Positions 1 to 62,100 of a stretch of DNA of 64,000 bases are shown here, piece by piece. The position numbers and the translations under genes are program-made. Positions within the stretch are counted from its first letter, which is position 1; each line of letters opens with the position of its first letter. This stretch comes from Eutrigla gurnardus (taxonomy: Eukaryota > Chordata > Actinopteri > Perciformes > Triglidae): positions 15,149,772-15,213,771 of the forward strand of contig OY741271.1 in NCBI GenBank assembly GCA_963514095.1, read 5' to 3'. Under the pieces are notes generated by a model, which saw only the letters and a list, made by a program, of their open reading frames with translations, had not been told where the DNA came from and did not search any database.

Positions 1-224
1 ACAAAACATGCCTACATTTATGGCAGATTGCCATTATGCATTTTAAAAAGGAAATAATGAAGGTACTGAAATGTGTGGCATGCTTCGTTCGCTAGAGGGC
101 GCTCGTTGCGATGACCCGGGGTGTTGCGGTGACAGCGTTGTGCGGGGAGCGGTGGGTAGAAATCCTGCAGTGTGGCGTCACGATAGAAAAAAAGAGAGGC
201 CCCACCCACTCCCGATTCCGAGTG

Positions 225-350
225 TCACCATTGGCTCCGCGAGACATTAGTCACAGCCGTCTCTTCGTTCATTGGCCCGTCCGACTGTCAGTCAGGTGCC
301 GAGAGGGAGTTGACGTAATCTCTTCGGTAAATCAAGGCAATCTACCGCTT
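225..350 (+). promoter_or_regulatory. kif1b: Putative kif1b core promoter
   Basis: Two inverted CCAAT boxes (ATTGG at 230-234 and 271-275) lie 41 bp apart, followed by a CRE-like TGACGTAA at 311-318. The surrounding few hundred bases are richer in G+C than the flanking introns and precede the probable first exon. No TATA box is evident. The transcription start is not determined. Confidence 0.45.
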
Positions 351-625
351 CCCCTCTTCGTTTGTGTGCGGATAGACGGCCGCCTTTTATCTCTCCGGGA
401 AAATAAACTCGTGAAGGAGTCACTCCTTGCGAACACAGATCCATCCGGCGGAGGAAACCGCTAGAATGGGTGTTTTTCACCATAGTGGACTTTACAACAG
501 TTTTCATGTTCGCGGATTTTGATTTAAAGAAAAAAAAAAAAAAACACAACACATCTTGACGACCGCTAGCTAGCGTTAGTTTTGGCCACTGCCCTATGGT
601 GTTTTCTCCGTGAGAGTCTTCAAAC
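350..625 (+). other. kif1b: Probable non-coding first exon of kif1b (5' UTR)
   Basis: The first coding exon has a splice acceptor at 1780-1781 in front of it, so an upstream untranslated exon is required. The best donor is GTGAGT at 626-631, making the exon end at 625. The 5' limit at about 350 is a guess placed downstream of the CCAAT/CRE cluster. A 117-residue open frame across 111-464 shows no recognisable protein and is not called. Confidence 0.4.
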
Positions 626-1829
626 GTGAGTAGAAACGATGACTTGATGCTTGTGTTTAAATAGATGTGGTGCACAATCCTGTGATAACAGATATATTGT
701 CGGCAGCTGTTTGTGACTGGTTAGCAGTTTTTTTGTGTGCTAACGCTAACGTTAATCACAGGAGGCTGGCGGTGCCTTTGGACCGTTAACGTTACACAGT
801 CCAGACTCCGATGACAGTGTTATACTCGACACTATTTAATTAGCAAATTATATGATTTTATTTCCACAAGTCTTTGTGTGTGGTTATGAGTCATTTCTCG
901 GCCACAGACTGAAGTCTCAACCGTTGACATTCCTTTGGCTTGAAGCTAGTAAAATTAGCTTGACGTTAGCTCGGCACAATATCAGATGACGTTATTACAG
1001 CCGGGCTACCGTTTGAAACCTGCACCCGTCCCGATTTGACGTTAAAATCCTGAAAACCTCCCATGCAGAGGGGGTACACCAGGAACACTTTGTCGAGTCG
1101 GTGCTGCTAAAATAAGCGTGCAACTCCTCCCTGCACTATCCCACAACATGCAGCAGCAGCGGCGGATTAGCCTACTTCCAAGCATCGGCGAATTTAATGT
1201 TTTTAAAAACGGAACATTTAAGCTCTTTGCAGAATGAGCACTGTAGATGTAGCTGACGGGCCCAGCTCAGTGCCCCCACTGAAACCCACACAAAATAGGC
1301 TTGATAGAATTCAATGGGCGTATGCTTTTAGCAAGTATGGCTGACTGCAAGGACGTGGAAAAACATGAATTATTTGGCACATATAGTCGCGGTGCACGGG
1401 ATGTAAAGCTTCAATTTACTGTAACCTTAGACAAATTGCAATGTTGTGTTTGTATTTATAATAAAAATCTATAATGTTGTTCATGCAGGCAAATTGTCAC
1501 ATTGAATTTGTGTATTTTGTATTATTCAAAATGCTATTTCGCTTATGCTGTGCATTTTATAGATGCAATGCATTTCTTTGCTATTTTTATTTGACAAAAA
1601 AGTGTCTGATTGGCTGCTGTTTACAAAATATAAAAGCTTCAATGGTTTTGGTCGGCCATATTTGTTGTATGCTGTTATGACAGGAAATTGGAAGGACTGG
1701 AGAAACTGGAGAAACAAAGTACCAGATGTTCCTTTTTACAAAGCAGATGCAAACATCTCTTTTCTTCCGTGCTCCCTTTAGGAGGAATATACAAGGAATC
1801 TTGGTGGGAGCCGGTCCTAAACAGCAAAC

Positions 1830-51908
<50,079 letters not shown>

Positions 51909-54451
51909 GTGGGTCAGCTGGCACGCAGGAAACCACAGCTTCCATTCTTTCTGGAAAGCCTTTTGAACATACCAAGTGTTAACACTTATTAATCATTGTG
52001 ATTCTTGACAGTTTTCTCTTGTAAGTAGACTTGTGGCTTGAGTCTCCTTTCATGCGACTAAAACGTTTCAGTTCCAGAGAAATTTGCCTCCCTCTCTCCC
52101 TCCGACAACCCTCCGCCAACTTAGCTTTCCTCCTCTCTATTTCTCTTCGCCTCCTCCTCCTCCTCCTTGTCTTCCTCGGCTTTTTATGTTTTTTGTTTTT
52201 ACGGCAATGTTTGGGTCTATTTTTATTCCGCTTTGTTGTCATCTCCCAACTCCCTAACTAGTAGCATGTTGTAATAGTCTACTTGTGTCTGCACGATTCT
52301 TCAGAAACTGTTAACTTTCAGTTTGCCAATCATCTGTAAAGAAATTGTCTGTTATCAGTGTTATTTGTCTCCCGAGAAGAGTTTAAGTTACATTTTTGGT
52401 CTTTGGTTGTTTTGTTTTTTAATTAATATGCCTGCATGCTAACTGCAGCAGTCCTCAGGTGATGACCAGGTTTGCTTACTCAAAAAAATCTAAACGAATC
52501 CGATAACCAACAGTTGAAACCATGAAGGGAAAATATACAAAAGCAAGGCTACTTTAAGATCTATTGCTGCTAACGAATTCATAGGCTTTCCTTCTCTTGG
52601 TGAGATTTGCATCAGGCCACGCCTCTAGCTCCCTCTGCCGTCTCCTAAACGACCATTTTAAAAAAACAAAACAAGTCGAGGCTGAAAAATGGGTCCTAAC
52701 TCAGCGAGACCTGAGGGCGGCGCTGAATTCCTACCATGTGTCAGTCATGTGATATCTAGATCCCACGCCTCAGTCTGTGCACATTCATCAACGCTAACCC
52801 CGACAGTGCCGTCAGTCAAGCGATTACTTGCAATCATGCATTTGTGTCAACATCAAAAATACATGCAAAAAGTGCATAAAATGGTTTTGTATCTCACCAG
52901 TGAAAACGTGACAATAGATTGTTCCTGCAGGAGTAGACATTTGTCCCTGTCCTTTTACTGTTTCACCTCGAGACAAAACACGGTTTCAAGGAGAGGAGGA
53001 GGAAGACGGACACTACTCTAAAGAGATAATACGCTTTGTACATATAGTCTGTTCTGGGATCAGTGTGGTAGTTAACTCTCATTTAAGACATTCCTCTCAG
53101 CTCCTCTAGCAGTTTTTCTTAGACTAACATGTTGAGCCTCAGACCCCAAGAGAGTCTCGACATTCACTAATATTTAGTTGAACCATCACATATGCGTGAT
53201 ACAGAAGACAGACAAAACAAGTGAAACGGGAGGAAGGAGTGAGAAGGAGAATGAAGTTGCAATGCTCTAGCCTTGACGCCAGTAGATAATTGATGAAGCT
53301 GCTAGCACATAGCCTGCAGGGCCGATAACGAATAGTCTACCCCATGACTCCCCTCACTGTCATGCTAGTATCGGGTAAAACCGCTAAAGTGAAGTACCAT
53401 CAGCAGCACCACAGATTACCATGTGTTCCTTTCTATTTGTGTTCTTTTATTAAATCTCAACCAACTCTCATTGGGTTGACATTTTCTTTTTCTTTTTTCA
53501 TTTTTAACATTGTTCATCTTTTTTTCTTTTCTATTATGCTTTTAACCATTCCACAGCAAAGTTTTATATGAAATGTAACAGAGGGCATTTATTTCTTAAG
53601 TTGTAACCAGCTTCGTTGGTGTTTAACCTTATTTTGCACATTAACACATATCTATAGCAAGAACGAGGGCAGATCACACATGTTGAGTCCAAGATTATTT
53701 CTGAGTGTCAGGAACACTGATGAGAGCACATATTAAGGTCACGATGGATATCTGTTTATGAGAAATGAAGAAGTGATATTAAAGGGATGATATACTCAAA
53801 GGTTTTATTTCTGATATTGTTTCTGAAAATATTTGCTCTGTACGTCGTTCTACAGCTGCTACATTTGGCTCCTGATAGATTATGCCTCTGTCTCTTCAAA
53901 TGGTAGACGTGTGATAAGCACAGGTGGGCATTGGAAATGCTGGCCAACCAACCAGTAGTATGCCTACTGTATCATATGGAAGACATTTGAAGGTTGGAGG
54001 TTTTGATCTTGGTAGCCTTCGCCTGTTTGAGCTATTAGTGTAACTACTGGTGACAGATCTTCATTGTCTGAATGTGTAAAGGCAGAAAACATTTGCCTCA
54101 GAAGTCAGAATGAGCAAAATGTGTGGAGCGTCACTGGCCTCAGGTCAGCCAACCTGCTGTTCAGAGAAACGAAAAACCTGCTGAAATGCTTCTGTGAAAA
54201 ATGTTTTCTCAAGGGGAAAAAACATTCTATGCACTGATTAAAAGAGAATCAAGTGCAGTGTACCTCACATTGACCTCAGCGTACCGTGGGAGACACGTAT
54301 CCACATGAAGACCTGTCAGAGCAAACATTTTCACGTTACTGACTCATTTGCAGAGGTGTATTATTTTGGGATTGTGTATTTATTGTTTGCAATGTACATA
54401 TTAGTTTGCAGCTCTTTGCACATATTAATAAAAGGTTCGACTAACTGATCA

Positions 54452-54457
54452 AATAAA
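54452..54457 (+). terminator. kif1b: Proximal poly(A) signal AATAAA, kif1b beta
   Basis: A pair of hexamers (54427 and 54452) is followed by TGTGCGGTTTAGTTGTT, a GT-rich downstream element. Confidence 0.5.
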
Positions 54458-55226
54458 GTCTGTGCGGTTTAGTTGTTCTACTCAGAGTTAACCAAATGAT
54501 GGCGTGGCAGCCTCCTCCAGTCTGAGCTGGGAGAGCGTTGAATGTACTATGAAGATGTGTGTTTTTCCATCGTTAAAAAAAATTTAACAAGGAAAGGGAA
54601 AAAAAGAGAACTATGATGTAACCCACTGCATCTTTTTTCAGGGGAGGTGAGTTACATTAGTGCTTCCTCTTTATTAGAAGTTGTTTGGGTGAAAGTCTGC
54701 TTTTGAATTGAAGATAATTTACTCACTTACTCATGCTAGCCAGCCACATGAATTAAAACAAAAAAGGGTGGTTTTTATCTCACTTTGATTTTTTTTCTAA
54801 TATCAGGGAATACAATACAAAGTAGCTAGTGACATCTAAGATGACAGTATACTATTGTTGTAATGGTGTCTTTCTTCACCTCAATATATTTTCCGTTGAT
54901 GCCTTTCAAAACAAAACTATGATATTTTCCATCTTCCCCTCTGACAATTAATATCGGTTAACGGCATTCCCTTTGGATTTGTTCACCAAAAAGAAAAAGA
55001 CAAACCACAACAATTACACTGTACATTATTTGTCAGACTGGTTTCATTTTCATACTTATTTTGTAAATATCTATGTTGTATGGAGCTTGACTTAAAATGT
55101 AAATATGTTTACTGTATTTGTAATAATTATAATCCATTCGCTGTATAGCATAGATGTGTCATGCAGATATCCTAATTCTGTGTATGGTAATCTTGCACCA
55201 TTGAACTGTTTAGTGAATGAGGCAAC

Positions 55227-55232
55227 AATAAA
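55227..55232 (+). terminator. kif1b: Distal poly(A) signal AATAAA, kif1b beta
   Basis: The hexamer is followed within 20 nt by GTGTGCATCAGC and lies shortly after two TGTAAATA motifs. A further AATAAA at 55490-55495 is less well placed. Confidence 0.5.
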
Positions 55233-55250
55233 ATTGCAAAGTGTGCATCA

Positions 55251-55900
55251 GCATAACGAGTGCCACCTGTTTGTCGTCTCCTTTGTGCGGTTTCACTCCC
55301 ATCATCAGGTTTGTCTACTTCCTGATACCTGTGTGCTACCGAAGATGTCGAGCAGGAAACGACAAACGTAGATTAGATTTTAGGAATGAAGAAATACTCA
55401 TGGTTAGTGAAACTTGCTTATAAATCAAAAATAATGAGATAGCAGGACATAGTTTGATAGTATCTCACAGCTGGGGCTTTTTAAAAGAAAATAAAGTGTA
55501 CTTATAATTTACTTATAAGGTTAACATAAAACGTTTTAAATTCTCACATTAGTGTCTTTGTGAAAGTAAATGTTTTGATGGATCTCTTAATTATGTATAT
55601 TAGTATCTCAAAATTGTGATTTAAAAAGTGAAAGTCCTGATTTTTCTATTTAGACTTCTTATCTGTTAGTTTTGACTGATACTCATCTCTTAATATTGGT
55701 TTAGTGTCTTCTGCTTTAAAATGTAGTCTTAACCCTGACAATAGCAATATATAATTCACAAAGTTCAGTGAATTTCTAGTCTGAAAAGTAACTAGTTTAG
55801 TTTAGTTTATCTGTTGAATAAATGCAGCAGAGTAAAATATATATGAAGTACCTCAAAGGTGCTGTTAAATCCAGCATTACAGTACATTTGTCCACGGTTC
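55251..55900. other. kif1b-pgd intergenic spacer
   Basis: AT-rich sequence of about 0.65 kb with no coding content. One more AATAAA is at 55490-55495. The genes are head to tail. Confidence 0.6.
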
Positions 55901-55919
55901 ACGCCCGCGAGGGGGTGTG

Positions 55920-56075
55920 CGCTGACGTCCGGTAACTGACGGCCGGTGGGACCAATGGGAGAACGGATACCTCTGCTCACGGTTATGGACCAATGAGAAG
56001 TCGGGAAGAACATCGCTTCAGTTTACTGGCCGTCATTTGATTGGCGGGCACGCTCCGTCGGGGTCACGTGAGCCG
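55920..56075 (+). promoter_or_regulatory. pgd: pgd promoter with CCAAT boxes and E-box
   Basis: A G+C-rich block holds a CRE-like TGACGTCC at 55923-55930, CCAAT at 55952-55956 and 55990-55994, an inverted CCAAT at 56040-56044, and the palindromic E-box CACGTG (within GTCACGTGAG) at 56065-56070. No TATA box. The arrangement fits NF-Y plus USF/MiT-family control of a housekeeping gene. Motifs are seen; binding is inferred. Confidence 0.6.
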
Positions 56076-56184
56076 CCCCTCGCTGAGAGGGCTGAACGAG
56101 GAAGTGAAAAACGAAGTAGATCTGCAGGCGAGAGGAGTCCGACTGTCATTTGAACACTGTAACTTCAAGACTACCGTGAGCAAC

Positions 56185-56192
56185 ATGGCTGA
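56185..56192 (+). CDS. pgd: pgd exon 1 coding part
   Basis: Only ATG GCT GA is coding before donor GTAAGT. The 5' UTR lies upstream from about 56090; the start site is not fixed. The context CAACATGG is a good Kozak match. Confidence 0.95.
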
Positions 56193-59100
56193 GTAAGTTC
56201 TGTACTTAGTTTTTACTTCTTTAGGTAGTGGTTAAAGTGAAGACGATGTGATATATACATGTGCTTAAGGCATTGTAGAGTTTGTAACGTTAGCCGTTTA
56301 TTTTTATAGCTATATTTCCGATTAGTTGTGCACACGGAGCTGTTAGCTTGTTAGCTAACCAGTTTGCGTGTTTAGTAGAAGTGAATGAAACATAGACGTT
56401 ATTTTCAGCTTGAAAATAAGCGAGAAAGTGACTTCCATTTTTAACATAAAGATATTTAACATATGGGACCAAGAAACCATAGAGGTTAGGTGATATTAGG
56501 TTTGCATAGACTCGCACGTATTAGAGTGAATGGAGGTGGACGGTTTTACATGCCCGTGTTGATGCTCACTCATGTGCTGATTTCTCTCCTCCTCACAGAG
56601 CAGACATTGCGCTGATTGGTTTGGCTGTCATGGGCCAAAACCTCATCATGAACATGAACGACCATGGATTCGTGGTAAGATGAAAACTGTGTTTTATTCC
56701 CACAACTTCCATCAGTAAAACTCGTTCCACTTTTCCTCCTCTTCACTTGGTAATCACCTGACCTCTCCGACAGGTCTGTGCTTACAACCGGACCGTGTCC
56801 AAGGTGCATGACTTCCTGAAGAATGAGGCGAAGGGCTCCAAGGTGATTGGAGCAGAATCTCTGGAGGACATGGTGTCCAAGCTGAAGAAGCCCAGGAGGA
56901 TCATCCTGCTGGTCAAGGCTGGACAGGCAGTGGATGACTTCATCGACAAACTGGTCGGTGTTTCCTGCCGAACTATTCCTCTAATTTGTGGAAAATTGAG
57001 TCCTTCCTAGCAACATTAATTGGCTTTGCACTGCATTTGTTCTTCATCAGGCTCCTCTCCTTGAGGCCGGGGACATCATCATTGACGGTGGCAACTCTGA
57101 ATACAGAGACACAACAGTAAGTTACAGAGAATCTCTCGTTTAGCAGTAAATATTATTTTCTTTTTGAGGATATTCTGATAGTATTTCTTTCCTTCTGTCA
57201 TACAGCGGCGGTGCAAAAGTCTGAAAGAGAAGGACTTGCTGTTCGTTGGCAGTGGAGTCAGTGGTGGAGAGGAAGGGGCACGTTATGGACCCTCACTGAT
57301 GCCCGGAGGACATATAGAGGCCTGGTGAGTCATCGCAGATGTCTTACCTGCTCACACTTTCAGCTTTACGCTAGATGTAGGACGGAGGGCACACACATGC
57401 TAAAATAACACAGCAACCCTTGATCAATGTGGCCATATGCAGTGAATATCTCTGAGAAGATCAATCCATCCATTTCATTAAGTTAATTGCTTTATTTTGA
57501 AGGCCACACATAAAAGGCATCTTCCAGAGCATCGCTGCCAAAGTCGGAACAGGAGAACCTTGTTGTGACTGGGTGAGTGGTGTCATGTTGAATCCGTGTG
57601 TAGTGTTTTGGATTACGTTTGGTCGAGGCCGTTATCGTGTCAAGTTGTTTCACAATAATCTGACTGGCTCGCTTGTGCAGGTTGGTGACGAGGGCGCAGG
57701 TCATTTCGTGAAAATGGTCCATAACGGCATCGAGTATGGTGACATGCAGCTGATCTGTGAGGCTTATCACCTGATGAAGGATGTTCTGGGTATGGATCAT
57801 GATGAGATGGCACAGGTGAGCTGTATGATTCAATCCTCTTGTATTTATTTATTAGTTCTGTATAATCAAGTGGAGGAAAAAGCAAAGCAATGTGGCTGAC
57901 TTGATCTAATCACACTTTGGTTGAACAGGCTTTCGACAGCTGGAACAAGACAGAGTTGGACTCCTTCCTGATTGAGATCACGGCCAACATCTTTAAATTC
58001 AGGGACTCCGATGGCAAACATCTTTTGCCAAAGATCCGTGACAGTGCCGGACAGAAAGGCACGGGGAAGTGGACGGCTATTTCAGCCCTGGAGTACGGCA
58101 CACCTGTGACTCTGATCGGTAAGAGGAAGAAAGGAGGTTGTAGACGAGGAAGTATTTTGTTTCCTTCTCTCAGAGGCTCGCAGGCTGCTTTCAATAAACT
58201 GTCTTATCCATGATGTCATGGCAGACAGCACTATGTCACAGGTTTCAACACCACCTCAACAAATTAAAAAGGCAGTAGGCCTACTGATCAAGTTGTTTTG
58301 GCTAACGTTTAGCTTTTGCTACACACCCCGTGTGACTAGTGAGCTTCTTCGAGAGAATGTAATCGATATTTGGCTGCCGCTAAGAAGATTGAAGGCTTTT
58401 CTCGTGTCTTGCTCATCTCAAGTGACATAAGGGGGATTTGTGATACTCTCCACAGCTTTGGTCTTTGCTGTGACTGCATGACAACCTGTTTCGTACACAG
58501 CCATGGACAAGCTGGAGGTCAGGGAGCAAGATTTATAATCCAGGTCAAAAGATGTCATATCAGCTCATGACCCTTTAAACAGAGACACTTTTTAAATATA
58601 GTTTAAGTCAAAGGGACACTGTTACTCAAAGTTCAATCATGCAGATATTTGTAGTAGAAACCGTGTCTGATCCCTGCAACCATAGTAGATTAAATTTGAA
58701 AAGCAGATCTGTTTCCTCCATCCCTTTCAGTGGTACAGATCCTCCTGTGATAGAGAGATAGAGGCATTACAAAGGGCTTCATTGTGAGAGCTGAGCCGGT
58801 TTGTGGAGCAGGCTGACAGGCCGGTACGGTGTGCATGGATGGATTTCTGCCTCCAATAGGGAGAACATTCTTCACCAGGATAGTGCACTCACTGGATACA
58901 TCGGTTGCATCACATAGCGTTGCTGTTTTTTTTTTTTTTTTTTTTTTAGCAAGTCATGCTCACCCACCGGTCCGTTCCACGTATCCTGATACTGTGGTGA
59001 TCTAATTAAAATGTTGATGTGGGAAGTGGCAATCCCTTTTTTTGTGATGTAGTGGTGGCAAGCCCTGTTTTTATAACAGTCATGGGTCTACTGCTGAGTC

Positions 59101-62100
59101 ATGCTGATCCCTGCAATTGCTCTTACGTTAGCTGGTTGTTCCTGCAGCGTTGCCATGACATTGGCTAGCATAACCTGTGTAATCATTTGTTGTTGATTCA
59201 GGGTTAGGGTTATTCTTAATGGCTGTTTACCATGTTTTTGTGTTATTCTCCAGTAATGGGACATTTGCACGAAGCTTACCTTGTTGCCCCCCCCCCCCCC
59301 CCCTCCCCGTTTCAGGGGAAGCTGTCTTTGCCAGATGCCTGTCCTCTCTTAAGGATGAGAGAGTGGAGGCCAGCCGCAGCCTTTCAGGGCCACAGGGGGT
59401 CAAATTCAGCGGTAACAAGGCCGCCTTCCTGGAGGACATCAGAAAGGTAGTGTACTTTCCACCCAGCTCAAACTAAAGCAGTCGTGGTTTGATGCTCCCA
59501 GTTTACAGCTTAAAACTATTATCAGAAACATGTTCAAGCACTCTTTCAACCAACACATTTTATATATGAATGTAAAATGTCCTTTTTTTTCTCCTTCTTG
59601 TAGATTGATCAATATGAATTTAATTGTGTCACTATGTCAGAATTAATTTAAGAATTCTTCCCTCTCAAGGCTCTCTACGCCTCCAAGATCATTTCCTACG
59701 CGCAGGGCTTCATGCTGCTGCGGCAGGCGGCCAAAGAGTTCGGCTGGTCCCTCAACTACGGCGGGATCGCTCTGATGTGGAGAGGGGGCTGCATCATCCG
59801 AAGGTACCTTCCTCATGTCTGTCCTCATGTCACACGTTTGCCTCACTGCTGCCTTTAGCAACATTATGTCAACAGGCATCTTTCACACTGATGGTGAAAA
59901 CTGTGGTTGGGGTTAGTCTTGAGAAAGGAAGACGAAATGGAGAAGTTTTTCTATTGATGTAATTCACTTTTTAAGATTTGAAGAGAAATATTTTTAATTG
60001 TAGAATTACTCCAGGTAAAGTCCTCCTGGATAAGTCTTAATAGTGTGCCATGAAGACTGCACTTTGTCACTGCACTATGTGTAATGTGGTGAGACATCTA
60101 GATGAATTCAAATATGACCCTTCCTTTAAAATCAGACTGCCAGAAGAATGAGGAAATCATGGTTGTGACATTGGTTTGTTTTGAGTAATCTGGCAAAGAT
60201 GTTGCGTAAACCTAAATCAAATATAACACTCGTTACTTGCAGCGTGTAGCCGCCATTGAACCTGTTTTATAGGATTTTTTAATGCATTTACAGTAGTGCT
60301 GTCAATCGATTAAAAAAAATTAACGAATTAATCGCACAATTTGCCATAATTAATCGCAATTAATCGCTTTCTTTCTTCTTAAAAATAAAGTATGTTTATA
60401 ATGGATATTTAAATGTAAAATGATGGAATTTATGTAGAATCAACATAAAGGAAGTATTTAATTTCAAATACTATTGTTAAATAGCAGCTTTTTTTTAACT
60501 TTAAGCACAGATTCTCTCATGTGAACTACAGATTTCCAAAGGAACCATCAAGGCCATCAAAATGAACTGTCAGCTTGAAAAAGGCATATTTCTTATATGC
60601 ACTAACAGAACATTTCAAAAACGTCCACAATAGAACATGCAAATATGGAAAAAAGAACAAGGAAATATTCTGCTGTCAAGTCAGAATGATAAATCCTTTT
60701 CACTCCATAGAACAACAAGTCAGCTTAGTCCTCCTTTACATTCAGCCCGTCACGGAGACAGACCAGTCTGTTTACATTGTCAGATGACAAAGCAGCACAT
60801 CTCGTGTTTCTCACGCAGACAAATTACCAGGATAATAACCCCCCCCCCTTCCCCTCCGGCGCCGCAGCCTCAGCCAAAATCTTACGCTGAACGCCGTTAA
60901 AAACAAATGGCTAACGGCTTTGCGGCACACGTCGTCATAGGTCATATTTGTTTACTTCAGCCGCCACGGGAAGTAAACAAAACACAGCTGCGTTAATTTC
61001 ATTTAAAAAGATGAATGCGTTACATATTTCGAAATTAACGCACAGATTAACGCGTTAATTTTGACAGCACTAATTTACAGTTATGTAATGAAATGTGAGC
61101 AGAATCTTTTCCTTTCTTTGTTGCCACTGTAACGCTGCTCTTTCCCCTCACCACCAGTGTCTTCCTGGGTAAAATCAAAGAGGCGTTTGACAGGGACGCC
61201 GAGCTGCAGAACTTGCTGCTGGACTCTTTCTTCAGTAATGCCGTGCAGGACTGTCAGGTATGAAGGAGGAAGTGGGCAAAAGATCAATCTGCAATACCCA
61301 CATTGACAAAGACGCACAAAACAAGTAATTTCCTCTTTTGCAAAGAAAAGAGTGAACAGCAGAACTTGTTTGCTTAACTGTCAGCTGTCTGAGATTCTGT
61401 TCTTAACAGGTAGTTTCTAACCTGATAGCTCTTTTTACAGTGTAATCTATTCATAGTTTATACATTATTTAAGAGTTCTTGGTTGAGGTCATCTATTAAT
61501 GACATCTGGGAAAACCTGCCTGAACCCAACACAATAAAACAAAGGTTTGCGTCAAAACACGACACCAAATATAGAAAAATACTGGAGGTAACATAATGAA
61601 TTAACAAGTAGCCATGTGAAATGCAGCAATATGTTTTTGTTGATGTCGGCCCTGCGATGGACTGGCTTCCTGTCCAGGGTGTACCCTGCCTCTGCCCCAA
61701 TGACAGCCGGGATCGGCTCCAGCCCCCCAGTGACCCTAAATACAGGATTAGCGGTAGATAATGGATGGATGGATGTTTTTGTTGTTTGTTTGTTTCAATC
61801 ACACTTGTCAACAAAGGCTCATAGCAGGTCTGCTTAGATCCACCTGGAATTAGACCTATTGTTCTACAGACCAGAGACCCATGGCAATAGGATGATTAGA
61901 CTGAATATAATGTGGACCTTTTAATTTTGGCTTCACGTCAACAACACTTAAGTAAAGAACCAGTTTGCAGACGTGAAAAGGTGACTGGCCCCACCTAGAG
62001 CCAGTGTTTGCTTTGTCTGCTCCAGGCTCCATTTCAGCCAATAGATCCCCTTTAATGCTACACAAAATGACATTAAAATAAACAGTTGTTAACCCATTTC

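Larger units (their letters stand above)
51909..55250 (+). other. kif1b: kif1b beta 3' UTR
   Basis: About 3.3 kb of T-rich non-coding sequence. AATAAA hexamers occur at 54427-54432, 54452-54457 and 55227-55232, so at least two 3' ends are plausible. Pumilio-type TGTANATA sites lie at 54393-54400, 55062-55069 and 55098-55105. A pyrimidine-rich stretch runs near 52130-52180. The distal end at about 55250 is an inference from the last well-placed hexamer with GT-rich sequence downstream. Confidence 0.65.
58119..59315 (+). other. pgd: pgd intron 8
   Basis: 1.2 kb, no coding content. It holds a T22 run at 58926-58947 and a C17 run at 59287-59303 that forms most of the 3' polypyrimidine tract. Confidence 0.8.

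Noticed and set aside
111..464. 117-residue open frame over the kif1b promoter
   Set aside because: No family resemblance and it overlaps CCAAT/CRE promoter motifs; open by chance in G+C-richer DNA.
60575..60900. Short open frames inside the hAT element as transposase remnants
   Set aside because: No hAT transposase motifs; the element looks non-autonomous.
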